A stretch of 64,000 nucleotides of DNA from Phocoena phocoena (taxonomy: Eukaryota > Chordata > Mammalia > Artiodactyla > Phocoenidae): assembly GCF_963924675.1 (NCBI RefSeq), contig NC_089231.1, forward strand, positions 70,421,691 to 70,485,690. The letters are read 5' to 3'. The notes under the pieces were generated by a model. The model was not told the DNA's origin, searched no databases, and saw only the letters and a list, made by a program, of their open reading frames with translations. Positions 47,735 through 60,889 of this stretch are shown in pieces. The position numbers were made by a program, and so were the translations under genes. Position 1 is the stretch's first letter, and the number at the start of each line of letters is the position of its first letter.

Positions 47735-47935
47735 GGTGCTAGTGCTTTATTATTTTCACATGTCAAAGAATTTCACATAAATGTATTTCAAGAAAGTCCA
47801 TTTTTGAAAGAATTATTACTCTTTCCATTTATCAGTTGGGGAAACTGAGGCATTGAGTGGTTAAGGAACTGGGCAAGATCTCACAGCTAGGGAGTAGCCA
47901 GGAGGGATTTGAACCCAGGCCATCGGGCCCCCTGA
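47735..47935 (-). repeat. MIR SINE fossil
   Basis: CAGTTGGGGAAACTGAGGCA and GGGATTTGAACCCAGGCCAT, ending about 180 bp before the TPST2 coding-exon acceptor. Confidence 0.8.
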
Positions 47936-48092
47936 GGTAACAGTAGCAGCTACGCTTACGGTTGTTGGAGGATCTCATGAATTAAGATGGATGCAGTGCC
48001 CCGCAGCGTTCTGCTCTGCACGTCAGCACCCTCACACTTGCCGCTCTTGGGGTCTGGATGGTAAAGCACCTGCAGCCCGCAGGCCTCCCTGA

Positions 48093-49025
<933 letters not shown>

Positions 49026-49084
49026 TGAGTGGAGCCCCCACCTTCCGCTCAGACCCCTGATCCCGGAGTCAGAGACGCTTAGTG

Positions 49085-49560
49085 GGAAGGTCGGCTCTGC
49101 CCCTCCAAGCTGTGTGGCCTTGAGCAAGTCACTGTGCCTCTCTGAGCCTCCTCTGTTGTACTGGAGAAGATCTGGGAAGAGAGTGGTTAAGAGCACAGCC
49201 TTGAACCAGATCTCCCACCTCATAGCTCTGTGGCATTGAATAAGTCACTGTACCTCCTGAATTTCGGCTTTATTATCCAAAAAATGGGGCAGTCACTCCT
49301 CTCCAAACTGTGAATATGCTTTGTAGTGAGCTGTAGCAGGTAAAGGTTGAGAGTATAGTTTCTGGAACCAGGCTGTCTGGGTTTGAATCCCAGGTCTGCC
49401 ACTTTTTAGCTGTGTGACCTTGAGCAAGTAATTCTCCCTCTCTGTGCTTTCATTTCCTCATCTGTAGCATAGGGATAGAATCTACCTATGTTCACGTGTG
49501 AACATCAAATGGGTTAATACACGTTAGGTGGTTTATTCCCGTTATCATCGTTTCAGTGTT
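49085..49560 (+). repeat. Two or more MIR copies in sense orientation
   Basis: GTGTGGCCTTGAGCAAGTCA (near 49111) and GCTGTGTGACCTTGAGCAAG (near 49410), with TTCATTTCCTCATCTGTAGC, show at least two tandem MIR fossils. Confidence 0.8.
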
Positions 49561-49599
49561 GATCTTGCTTTTATTGGAATACTCATCAGGCTCACCTTC

Positions 49600-49805
49600 G
49601 CTCTCGTTTATTGAGTGTCTGCTGTGTGGCCAGCACTGAGTGCAGCCACAAACAATCATTATTCCTTTAATCCCCACAGCCACCTAGAACATAGGAACTG
49701 CTCTTATCCCCATTTTACAGATGGAGAAACTGAGTCTCAGGAAAGTTACTGGCCTAAGGCCACACAGCTAGCAAAGGGTGGTGCCAGGATTTGAACGCAG
49801 GTCTG
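49600..49805 (-). repeat. MIR SINE fossil
   Basis: CCCATTTTACAGATGGAGAA, CTAAGGCCACACAGCTAGCA and GGATTTGAACGCAGGTCTGT. Confidence 0.85.
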
Positions 49806-50904
49806 TTGGACTACAGTGCCTGTGTTCTCAAGCCCTCCGTGGCTGGGACCCATCCTCCCTCCCTTTCTGTCCCTCGCTGTCTGCCTTCCTCCTTTGAGGA
49901 GGCTGTCCCTTTCCTGAGACAGCGCAGCACCAGAGTGTGCCGTCCCCATGTCTCCATCCTGGTCGGTTGCAAGCATCTTCAACAGCCCAGTGGAAGGGCG
50001 GTCCTTCCTGGGACAACGCCTCCCATTTCTTTCATGGCTGGACCCTCCCAGGCTCTGCCCCCAAGAGCTCCTGATCCCTGAGCAGAGCGGAAGGCTCTCA
50101 GCAGCTCCTGGCAGCGAAGTGCCCGTGGGCTGGGTACCCCCACCAGTTGGTGCTGGAGCCGGGATTTTTGTAAATCATCATGACAAGACATCAGATGACC
50201 AAAGGAATACATCCTGATTGCAGGAAACTGGGAAAATCCATAAAACAGGAAAGAAAACCTACCTATAATCCCAACACCCAGATTTTGATTTGTGGCTTGC
50301 TCGTCCTTGATCAGGGTATATTGATAAAACTGGAGTCCTGCTGGTCATGTTCCTGTGTAACCTTTCTTCACCTCGTATCTGGGACGCTTGCCCATGGGCC
50401 CCAGCACTCTGCAGTGACATCATTTTGAATGGCTGCATAATATTCCACTACACGATCACCATATTCTATTTAACATCTATTTTTGGACACTTCGTTTATT
50501 GACTCGTATCAAGCCTGGCTCCTATCCAAGTTCTGGGATGTACCTGTGTGATTTCTGTCCTGGGAAGTCCTGGAGACACAAGGGTTGTGGCAAAGGCCAG
50601 GTACATGTTTGATCGTGTCTGGTATGTCCACTGTAAACATCTTTGCAGCAAGCGTTTTGTTATAAAAGGTGAAATCACTGGTTGACTGACCGTTCTGGTT
50701 TCATTACTCTAGGAAATGATAACGTATCAGTTTCTGCAAATACTTCACTGAGCACAGTTATCCCTCCCACCTGTCAAAACCAGAAGGTTACTGAGCTGTG
50801 GTTCATAGGAAAGGGACAGCTGCCTTCGAGAGCATTAATGATGATTCTTTAGCTAATTTAGATACACTTACTTTCTCCCTCCTGCCATCTTTGCCAGATT
50901 TATC

Positions 50905-51402
50905 ACACAGTATTAGACATCGGAGGCCGTGTTCATAGCAGCACTGCTCACAGTAGCCAAGACATGGAAGTGGCCTGTGTCCATCGACAGATGAATGGAT
51001 AAAGGAGACGTGGCGTATATACGATAGAATGGTACTCAGCCACAAAAAAGAATGAAATAACGCCATTTGCAGCCGCATGGATAGACCTAGAGATTATCAT
51101 ACTAAGTGAAGTAAGTCAGACGGAGAAAGGTAAATACCGTCTGATATCACTTACATGTGGAATCTAAACTATGACACAAATGAACTTAATTCATGAAAAA
51201 GAAACAAACTCACAGATGTAGAAAACAAACTTAGGGTTACCAAAGGGGAAAGGGTGTAGGGGAGGGATGGGTTGGGAGTTTGGGATGAATAGATACACAC
51301 TACTGTATGTAAAATAGGTAAACAACAAGGACCTACAGCATAGCCCAGGTAACTATATTCAATATCCTGTACTAACCATAATGGAAAAGAATATGAAAAA
51401 GA

Positions 51403-51438
<36 letters not shown>

Positions 51439-51515
51439 ACACACGTACGTATAACTGAATCACTTTGCTGTATACCAGAAACTAACACAACATTGTAAAT
51501 ACTTCAGTTAAAAAA
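50905..51515 (+). mobile_element. Cetartiodactyl-type LINE-1 3' end, sense
   Basis: AGTAGCCAAGACATGGAAGT, GATGAATGGATAAAGGAGAC, GTGAAGTAAGTCAGACGGAG and ACTAACACAACATTGTAAAT, ending in an A-run. A CA microsatellite (51405-51444) sits inside its 3' UTR. Confidence 0.88.
51405..51444 (+). repeat. CA dinucleotide microsatellite
   Basis: About 18 CA units, interrupted once by TA, inside the L1 3' UTR. Confidence 0.95.
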
Positions 51516-52359
51516 AAAAGAGGCAAAAGAAGAACCAAGCTCCTCCTATCCCCTCAGAAAGGAATGGTTACTTGATCCCTGATGTGTCTTGAAAACGGTG
51601 AAAATTCTAACAGAATCTGGCTTAGAGTAGCTCACCGAAGGATTTGCAGAAACTGATATGTTATCACTTTCTCGTGTAATGTAGCTGTCAACCAGTGATT
51701 TTATCCCTTAGGGCAGAATGGCCTTATGGCCAATTGTGGGGTGAAACTGTTTGCAGTGAAGATGTTTATGGTGAAAATACCTAGAACCGTATTGGTGATT
51801 TTTTGACACACTGGCTAGAGTTGAGATTTAAATCCGGGTCTTCAGACTCCAGATCCATGCCCTCCCCACCAGTCCACACCCTCTCCCCTGCCCAGTTCCC
51901 CTCACCCCCCCTTCCCATCTTCCTTTTGCTCCATCTGTTTGCTTCTGTTCTTTGTTCCCAAGTTATCTCTTAGTTGGGATGGAAGCATCTAGAAATAGGT
52001 CCTCGATCCTAGGAGTTCCCCACCCTGTATCCTGTAAAGCCTCTGAACTATAATTGGTAAGATCATCATCATTCACACAGCTTGGTGACCCCGTTGTGTG
52101 GGAGAGCAAGGAAGCACATATAAGATGATGACTGTTTCATCCTAACAGCAAAATGAAAACAACGTAAATATCCATCTTTAGGGGAATGGAAAAAGAATGA
52201 GGTATTGAGAGAGCGGGGAAAAAAAAAACCCCCACCTACAAACCAGTACTATGTATAGAATATAATTTCTGTTTTTAAATCTGCAAGCAAAACCACAGAT
52301 TTTCAGTGTGTACATGTGTGGGAGAGACAGAAAGAGAGAGCTAACACTGAGACCTTAAA

Positions 52360-52565
52360 ATGTACCAGATACTCCTTTATTATTAACTCATTTACTCCCC
52401 AGAACAGCCCCGTGAGGTAAGTACTATTATGATTCCCATTTTACAGGTGAGGACACTGAGGCTCAGAGAGGTTCAGTCAGTCTCCCAAGGCCACACAGCC
52501 AGTGTTGGTAGAGCTGGCATCTGCACCCAGGCAGTCTGGCCCCTGAGTCTGCGCTTAGCCACTCC
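52360..52565 (-). repeat. MIR SINE fossil
   Basis: CACTGAGGCTCAGAGAGGTT, TCTCCCAAGGCCACACAGCC and CACCCAGGCAGTCTGGCCCC. Confidence 0.9.
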
Positions 52566-52988
52566 GTTTTTTAAAGTACAGAAAACAGATTGATAGGGTA
52601 CGCTTCAGAGTGCTATGGTCAGGTCCCTGTAGGGAGCTGAAGGACTCAGAGTGGTGACCCCAGGCGCTATTCGCCTTACCATTTGTGTCTTAGAATTACT
52701 TCTCAAGAACAAAATACTCATCTTAGTCATATAAATAAAAAGTAATTTTTAAAAAGTCAGAGAGGTCAAGGAAGCAGAATTTCAACACCACTGAAGTGGT
52801 GTGCATTGTCTAGCCCTTTCTCCCAGCTTCCCACCCCATGCTTTTATCCCCATTGTACAGAGCAGGTATGATGAGGCCATATGACTTGCCCACATTCTTA
52901 TACTTGATAAGCGCCGAGTGGGCCCTGGGGACCAGTCCCGCCAACCTTTCCTGCTGCCCCAGAGTCCCTGAGCAGGGAGCCCACCTGA

Positions 52989-53426
<438 letters not shown>

Positions 53427-53614
53427 TAGCCTGCCTCTCACACTGTATAGCATCTCACGGCAGGCCCATTCATGCACTAATTCCATCCTATTTCTCTACT
53501 TTGATTTACCCTTTTCCCCCTGCTTCCCTGGCTGTTTGTTCGTCTGTTTGTAAAGCACTTCAAGTCTCTGTTGAGACTGGGTGTGAATAAATCAACGATG
53601 GGTCCCTTTATTGC

Positions 53615-53782
53615 CCCCATAAGGTTTAATTTTTAATTTTATTTATTTATTTTTGGCCCTGCCTCGAGGCCTGCGGGATCTTAATTCCCCAACCAGGGAT
53701 CGAAACCGTGCCCCCTGCAGTGGAAGCACAGAGTCTTAACCACTGGACCGCCAGGGAAGTCCCTGACCCCATAAGGTTTAAT
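53615..53782 (-). repeat. Short CHR-type SINE, perfect 16-bp TSD
   Basis: CCCCATAAGGTTTAAT at 53615-53630 and 53767-53782 flanks a 136-bp antisense unit (TTTTTGGCCCTGCCTCGAGG to CCGCCAGGGAAGTCCC). Confidence 0.95.
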
Positions 53783-54217
53783 ATTTACTTCTCAGACAAA
53801 TGTAAGTTTAGGGTGGTTTAAATTACTTTTTAAGTTCTCCTTAGTGTAGGTGGTCAAGGGGAAATGACTTTGAGAAGATGTTTTTGGAGCATAAAAGTAG
53901 GCTAATCCTGGGTGTGGGACAGTTACCAAGTCGATATTATTTACATGTCACTGTCACAGCTTCTCCTTCACTCTGGTTGCTGTGTTCTGACTTCCTCAGA
54001 GACACGAAGTTAATGAAAATATCTGAAAATGGGACCCAGGCCTGAGGAAGAGCCCTCCTACCCCTTATGTCATTGAGACCCAGAGTTTTAATTTAAGCTG
54101 AGTTTGGCATTTCTATTTTTCTCATTTTTTAAAAAATTAATTCTAAAGTCCTCTGATTCTACTTTCAGAGAACTACTTTGTGTTTGGTCTGTTGAACTAG
54201 AGAAGAAAGGGCACGCA

Positions 54218-54536
54218 CCTTAAATTTATTTATTTAATTTATTTATTTTTGGCTGCATTGGGTCTTCATTGCTGCGCGCAGGCTTCCTCTAGTTGCAGTG
54301 AGCAGGGGATACTCTTCTTGCGGTGCACGGGCTTCTCATTGTGGTGGCTTCTCTCGTTGCGGAGCACGGGCTGTAGGCGCACGGGCTTCAGTAGTTGTGG
54401 CACATGGGCTTCAGTAGTTGTGGCTCACGGGCTTAGTTGCTCCGCGGCATGTGGGATCTTCCCGGACCAGGGCTCGAACCCGTGTCCTCTGCACTGGCAG
54501 GCGGATTCTTTACCACTGCGCCCCCAGGGAAGCCCG
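54218..54536 (-). repeat. CHR-type SINE, long form
   Basis: TTTATTTATTTTTGGCTGCA to GCGCCCCCAGGGAAGCCC, antisense. Confidence 0.9.
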
Positions 54537-54589
54537 CGTTTGGCATTTCCGAGCACATGCTGATTTTAGAAAGTAAACAGTTCTTTTCT

Positions 54590-54875
54590 TTCTTTCTCTT
54601 ATTGCCTTATAACTGACTTATTATATTATTGTAGTTTCAGGTGTCTGACAGAACAATTTGGTGTTTATGCACCTGGCAAAACGATCACTACGATTTGAGT
54701 CTAGTCACCCACTGTCTGTCACTGTGCAAATTTACAACATATGCAGTACAATATGACCGACTATAATCACCGTGCTGTACATTACAGCCCTGTGGCTTGT
54801 GGCTTGTTTATTTTATATTATCTCGACCCCCTGCACCCATTTCACCTCCCCCCCCAACCCAACAGTTCTTGTATT
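54590..54875 (-). mobile_element. LINE-1 3' end fragment, antisense
   Basis: GTAGTTTCAGGTGTCTGACA, TGTGCAAATTTACAACATAT and CTGTACATTACAGCCCTGTG are reversed L1 3' UTR motifs. Confidence 0.7.
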
Positions 54876-54975
54876 GAATCAGAAAGGGAGAGAGTCATTA
54901 CTCTTTATTCTCCTTTAATTCTTCAGTGGACTCAAGGAGAAAGACTCCATTTGATGCCAACAAGTCCTTAACATG

Positions 54976-54988
54976 TGCAAGCTTTCTT

Positions 54989-55025
<37 letters not shown>

Positions 55026-55154
55026 ATTTTTTGGCCACGCCGTGCACCATGTGGGATCTTAGTTCCCTGATCAGGGCTCGAACCCGTGTCGCCTGCATTG
55101 GAAGTGCGGAGTCTTAACCACTGGACCACCAGGGAATTCCTGCAAGCTTTCTTT
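54976..55154 (-). repeat. Short CHR-type SINE with CT-repeat tail, 14-bp TSD
   Basis: TGCAAGCTTTCTTT at 54976-54989 and 55141-55154 encloses a CT dinucleotide run (54990-55022) plus an antisense short SINE. The microsatellite therefore lies within the inserted unit, at the SINE 3' tail. Confidence 0.92.
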
Positions 55155-55496
55155 TTAACGGAGAGAATTTACTAACACTGAGCGTAGGCGGCTCTGCCCT
55201 TGTCCTTGAAATGCAAGCCCATCTGTAGGTCTCATTACTTCCTCTTGCCCTGACATCAGTTGATTTTGTAAACATCTACTTGTGGAAATACTCAGGGATC
55301 CAAGGTAGATACCCAGAGTGCATGGAGAGCGTAGGTGTTGGCAACCTGGATGTGGCTTATTTTTATGATTTTATTATTTTTGTTTTAAATATTTATTATT
55401 AATTTTAATGTTTACTATTTAATAATAGTTATCATTCTTTAAACTGTACTTAGGTGCTTTATATACTTTCCTGTATATATGCTATATTTCATAATA

Positions 55497-55868
55497 AAAA
55501 ATTCATTAACGGGATTAGGGACTTCCCTGGTGGCGCAGTGGTTAAGAATCCACCTGCCAACGCAGGGGACACAGGCTTGAGCCCTGGTCCGGGAAGATCC
55601 CAAATGCTGCAGAGCAACTAAGCCCGTGCTCCACAACTACTGAGCCTGCGCTCTAGAGCCCGTGCGCCACAACTACTGAAGCCTGCGCGCCTAGAGCACG
55701 TGCTCCACGACAAGAGAAGCCACCGCAATGAGGAGCCCGCGCGCTGGAACGAAGAGAAGCCCCCTGCTCACTGCAACTAGAGGAAGCCCGCGCGCAGCAA
55801 TGAAGACCCAACACAGCCAAAAATAAATAAATAAATATATTATTTTTAAAAATTCATTAACGGGATTA
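55497..55868 (+). repeat. CHR-type SINE, long form, perfect 21-bp TSD
   Basis: The duplication ends TTCATTAACGGGATTA and spans 55497-55517 and 55848-55868. The body starts GACTTCCCTGGTGGCGCAGT and has an AAATAAATAAATAAAT tail. Confidence 0.96.
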
Positions 55869-56680
55869 AAAAAGCAGCAGCAACTGGTGATGACCTTGAA
55901 ATCCAGCCCCCAAATGCTTCTCAGAAGGGGTGGCTGGGGCAGGATGAGGGCATCAGAGAAAGCTGGCCTCTCCTTACCTGCTTTTTTAGCCAGGGGCCCA
56001 GCTCCTCTGAAGTCCCTCTAAAAGGCAGAGGCCCCTGGCAGGTCCTAGACTATGGGTCAGAAGCTCCCAGAGCAAGGCCTGACCTTGGGTGTTGTATAAA
56101 AAAAATTCTGATGAGCGGTGATGGGTAGGAACAGCTGTTTGGAGCTCTGTTGTTTATTTAAAACAGTAGATGTCTCTGGGTTTCTTCCAAAGAAGTTTAC
56201 TCCCCAAAGAAAAACTCTGTTTTCTACTAACTTATTTAATGACACAAGTGTTAAGAGAACCACAATTCCCTGATTCACTTATTCTCATCCCTGTGAATTT
56301 TTGTGACAAATACACTTGTACTACTGAGAAGAAATATTTTGACACTTCATCTATCTATGCAAGTAGAGAATTGATAGGGTCACTTTCAAAAGTGATTTTT
56401 TTGCATTTCAAGTTTCTGGCTTAAATACCCAACGGTGCAGATTTTTACATTTGTAAGAACTAAATTTGGTTTAAAAAAAGCCAAAAACTTGCTCTAGTTT
56501 TGTGACCCTGTGTACTTTTAAAATAAAATCAAGAAAGCGAAAAAAGGAAAAACAAAAACAAAGCAAAAGAGCTTTACTCCTTGGGGGTTCCACAAGTTTT
56601 AGCAAGTGCCACACACCTTATTTAGTCTTTACAGTGGTTTTGCTGTAACTACAAAGATAAGTCCCCTCGTTGAAAGCCAC

Positions 56681-56682
<2 letters not shown>

Positions 56683-56732
<50 letters not shown>
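56683..56732 (+). repeat. GT dinucleotide microsatellite
   Basis: About 24 uninterrupted GT units. Confidence 0.96.
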
Positions 56733-56735
<3 letters not shown>

Positions 56736-56829
56736 GAAGGCACAGAATGTTCCTGTATTGGATCCTAGGCAGTACACTCAGTTCTGAAATGATCCCAGTG
56801 CTAATGAAACTGTCTGTACCTGTGCTGTT

Positions 56830-57770
56830 CATTGTAGCCACTAGGCTTGTGTGGCCAGTGAAATGTGATGAGTCCAAATTGAAAGCTGCCGTGTAAGTGT
56901 GAAACACACACTGGATTTTGAGGTCCTCGTACCCCCAAAAAGCATGTAAAACTTCTCCTTAATCATTTTTATATTGATTACATAGGGAAGGAAAACTTTT
57001 CCCTTTTTCCCTTCTAGGTTCTTTAGCTGGTCTGATAATGAAATTGATATAAGACAGATTAATAGGAGACAAAACAAATTTAATATCGTACATACAGGGG
57101 CTCGTAAAAATAGGAGATTCATAAGAAGGGGCCAAAGCAGGCATCTTTCATACCTTTTAGACGGAGAAAGAATACATTTGTGAAGTACTGATAAGACAAA
57201 GACATCTGGGCTTGGGGTAGTAAATTACTGAAGAAGTAACAAGGTTTGTGTACACAGCCCTTTTGGCCCTGATTTCTCCATCTCTGGTGATAAGGATGGC
57301 TCTCTACCTCCTGTTGCGGGGAGGGTACCTTTCACCTGGGAGATTTATTCCCTGCTCTCAAGGGCACAAAGGAGGGTCAGAGTGTCTTGGCACCGGCTGT
57401 TTCTTAAATAACTTTAATTCAAAATAATGAATATGCCAAAATGGTAGATTTGGGGGCGACCTGCCCTGAACCCCATCAATTACATGTTGAGGTATTAATA
57501 TTTTAGCTATATCAGGTTAAATAAAAAATACCACTAGAGGGAATTCCCTGTAGGTCCAGTGGTTAGGACTCCATGCTTTCACTGCTGAGGGTCCAGGTTC
57601 CATCCCTGGTTGGGGAACTGAGATCCCACAAGCTGTGCGGTGTGGCCAAAAAAAAAAAAACCCACTAGAATTAATTTCACCTGTTTCACTTTTTTTTTTT
57701 AATGTGGCTACTAGAAAATTTTAAATTACAGACTAGGTTCCCATTATATTCTATTGGACAGTGCTGGTAT
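56830..57770. mobile_element. Old transposon-like repeat, interrupted
   Basis: The left end (TGTAGCCACTAGGCTTGTGT) and right end (AATGTGGCTACTAGAAAATT ... TTCTATTGGACAGTGCTG) look like two ends of one element. An unassigned insert of about 0.5 kb (56980-57478) and a short SINE (57538-57657) separate them. The insert ends in GACCTGCCCTGAACCCC and could be an LTR fossil. Confidence 0.45.
57538..57657 (+). repeat. Short CHR-type SINE
   Basis: GGAATTCCCTGTAGGTCCAG, GTCCAGGTTCCATCCCTGG box B and a GTGTGGCCAAAA(n) tail. CCACTAGA recurs on both sides. Confidence 0.9.
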
Positions 57771-58202
57771 ATCCAGTGCCTTGTATTTCGAGAGATAGTG
57801 GAAAGGCCTGGAATTTTCTGGTTCCCACCTCAGGGCCTTTGTCTTGTCTGTGCCCTCTGGCTGGAATGCTTCTCCTTCAGAGCGTAGCCTGGCAGGATTT
57901 CCTCAGGTCTCAGCACAAAGGCCATGCGTTCCAAGGGGCCCTTTCTGACCACCCATTCAGAAGAAGCCCCCTGGCACTCCTAATCACATACTTTCCTTGT
58001 AGTACTTCCCATGGTTTGATATGTTCTTGTTTAATTGTGTTTGTTGTCACCTGTGGATTGTCTGGCCCTCCCCACTCCAGAACGGAAGCTCCAGGAGGAT
58101 GGGACTTCCAATTGTCTGGGCAGTGTTGTAATGGCCCCCAAACCCCTCCCCACCCCCGAGCTTAGAATAATGCCGGAATAAGAGGAGCTTATTAATACAT
58201 GT

Positions 58203-58412
58203 TTGTTGGATGGATACATGGATGAGCAGGTGGATAAGTGGATGGGTGGGTTGGGTGGATGGATGGATAGGTGTGTAGATGGGTGGGTAGGTGGACAGGA
58301 GGGTAGATGGGAGGCGTGGATGGGAGGGTGGATGGGGGGGTTGTGGGTGGATGGAGAGGTAGATGGATGGGAGGGTGGATGGATGGGTACCCGGATGGAT
58401 GGGTGGGTGTGC
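58203..58412 (+). repeat. TGGA/TGGG-type degenerate tandem repeat
   Basis: About 210 bp of GGATGGATGGAT-like units with GGTGGG variants. It ends 64 bp before the acceptor of TPST2 coding exon 3. Open frames here are Gly/Trp/Asp or Pro/His-rich artefacts. Confidence 0.95.
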
Positions 58413-58476
58413 AAATGATGGACTAAATTTTATTTTTTGATCATTTCTACAAGAGCGATAATTTTTTCTTTCCTAG

Positions 58477-58527
58477 GTCTTGAAAGGGGACTATAAAACA
58501 CCAGCCAATCTGAAAGGCTATCTTCAG
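58477..58527 (+). CDS. TPST2: TPST2 coding exon 3 (residues 348-364)
   Basis: A 51-nt microexon-sized exon. The acceptor is TTTTTTCTTTCCTAG and both splice junctions fall on codon boundaries. It encodes VLKGDYKTPANLKGYLQ, matching the human TPST2 C-terminal segment. The donor is CAG then GTCAGA, with C rather than A/G at +3, so weaker than the other donors of this gene. Confidence 0.95.
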
Positions 58528-58807
58528 GTCAGAAACCCCAGGGGGAATTCTGCGTCACCACTAGCTTCCTCTGTGCCCTTGAACACTTCACTTCTCTCAT
58601 ATGGTTGATGGTTTGTCCATCAGAAAATTGGATGGGGGTGGGATTCCGGTCAGAGGCTCTCAAGTGTCTGATCCACCTGGAGCAACATCTCAGTAGCCCT
58701 TCAGCCTGAGCCCCTTCCTTGTCCCCTGGCTTGAAAGCAGTTGGAGGAACTTAGTGGGGACTTGCTGTCAAACCTTCTGCCTCTAGCCTTAAATTCAGCT
58801 TCATTTA

Positions 58808-58952
58808 AAGTGGCAGTTCCTGGGCTTCCCTGGAGATCCAGTGGTTAAGATTCCGTGTTTTCACTGCAGGGGTGTGGGTTTGATCCCTGGTCAGGGAAGT
58901 TCCGTGTGCCGCACCGTGTGGCCAAAATAAAAAAGTATGAAGTGGCAGTTCC
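58808..58952 (+). repeat. Short CHR-type SINE, perfect 13-bp TSD
   Basis: AAGTGGCAGTTCC at 58808-58820 and 58940-58952 flanks GGGCTTCCCTGGAGATCCAG to GTGTGGCCAAAATAAAAAAG. Confidence 0.95.
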
Positions 58953-59819
58953 CAGCCCAGCACAAAAATTTCATCAGTCTACCAAAAAATGAGGGTCATG
59001 TGATGCAGGTATGTGTGCAAATGTAGACATAATACAGTCCTGTGTCCCTGGCCTCCCATGCATCCTGGGCATGTCCATGGAGGCTGTCCCTGAATCTTGT
59101 CAAGAAGAACCGCTCCCAGGACTGACGTAGCATCCTCCTTTTGGTGCCAAAGTGCTCCTTTTTAAATGAAGGGTGGTGATGCTACAATCAGTAGTTTCAG
59201 TTTGTGTGTGTGTTTTATTTAACTTGGCCAGGAAAGGGTGGGGTCACCCTATGCTAATCCCCAGTTTAATCATCAAACTCACAAGACTCTGATGGGTCGG
59301 GCAATGAGATTTTGGTCCTTTGGGGATGAGTCCACACTCCCTTTGTGGGAATCAGAAACCCATCTCTTGCCACTGTGAAAAAATATTGCCAGAATTAATC
59401 GGCACTAATCTGTTATTTGTTTTAGCCCAAAGAGGATGTAACAAGAACAACAAACAGAAGTGGGGTAAGGGGAATTAGCCACAGTCTGAAACTCTTTTCA
59501 TTTTTACATACAGTCTTTTTTTTTGCCCACCTGGATATCCATTTTTATGTTCCTTGCAATTCCATTGTATGAGCTGCTTTGTTTTACTTTCTTACTGTTT
59601 TTCCATCTTGGGGGTCTCACGTGGCCATTTCGGATGGCTACATAGTTTTCTCTGGAATCCATTATGTGCCACCAATTACTTAACTGTTGCCCTATGTAAT
59701 TTTTGCAATATTTTGCAATATTTCAAATGATGTCACACACCTATCATCCTGATTTTCCCTCTCTTCTGTGGGGTGAGGGCGGGGGGGGGCCTCTATGGAA
59801 TTGTTCCCTTCAAATACAA

Positions 59820-60171
59820 TATTTTTATATAAATTTATTTATTTTTGGTTGCATTGGGTTTTCATTGCTGCGCATGGGCTTTCTCTAGTTGCAGCGAGCA
59901 GGGGCTACTCTTCGTTGCGGTGCGCGGGCTTCTCATTGCGGTGGCTTCTCTTGTTGCGGAGCACGGGCTCTAGGCTCACAGGCTTCAGTAGTTGTGGCAC
60001 ACGGGCTCCGTAGAGTTGTGGCTCACGGGCTGTAGAGCGCATGCTCAGTAGTTGTGGCACGCAGGCTTAGTTGCTCCGCGGCATGTGGGATTCTCCCAGA
60101 CTAGGGCTCAAACCGGTGTCTCCTGCATTGGCAGGTGGATTCTTAACCACTGCACCACCAGGGAAGTCCCC
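59820..60171 (-). repeat. CHR-type SINE, long form
   Basis: TTATTTATTTTTGGTTGCAT to CTGCACCACCAGGGAAGTCC, antisense. Confidence 0.92.
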
Positions 60172-60202
60172 AGATACATTTTTAAGGAGTGGAATCAGAG
60201 GA

Positions 60203-60345
60203 TGGAAGCGTCTTTTTTTTTTGGCCGTGCGGCATGTGGGATCTTGGTCCCTGGACCAGGGATCATACCCGTGCCCCTTGCCGTGGAATCGTGGATTCTT
60301 AACCACCGGACCGCCGGGGAATTCCCCATGGGAGGGTCTTTTTTG
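60203..60345 (-). repeat. Short CHR-type SINE
   Basis: TTTTTTTTGGCCGTGCGGCA to GACCGCCGGGGAATTCCCC. Imperfect flanking duplication (ATGGAAGCGTCTTTTTT / ATGGGAGGGTCTTTTTT, two mismatches). Confidence 0.88.
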
Positions 60346-60889
60346 AGACTCTTGAACTACAAGGTTAAAATTGCTTTACAGAAGAGTTGGACCCGTTTAC
60401 ACTCTCCTGCACTGTGTGGCGTATTCAAGCTGGCCTGGGACTATTTTTTGCTCTCTTAGGAGCAAAATGTAGAGAAATAGCATGTGCTCTGTCATCGTGA
60501 GCAGTCCCACCCTCTGGAGAGCTGACCCACAAATTACGTCAAACCCCTACTTTCTGCCCTTTTCTCCTCCACTGTCCCCCACTGTGCACGTGATCTCCTG
60601 CAGGATATTGCAAAACTTGGAAACAATCTTAGGACAACAGTTGAGTAATGCTGGTGTGTACATTGTATAGAATATTATGTAGCCATCCAAAAATGGTAAT
60701 CGTGAAACCCCAAAAATAGGAAGATAGGAAGCAAGCAAAACAAAGCTGCTCACACGTTAGAATGGCAACTCATGCAAAAATGTATATTCAATCCCTAAAC
60801 TCCAAACACCCTCTCCTTTCCAGGGCTTTGCTAATCCCTCTGCTGGGAATGCTTTTCTACCCACATCCGTGCATGGCCGGCTTCGTTTT

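Noticed and set aside
58031..58418. Pro/His/Ser-rich and Gly/Trp-rich frames
   Set aside because: Translations of the TGGA-type tandem repeat only.
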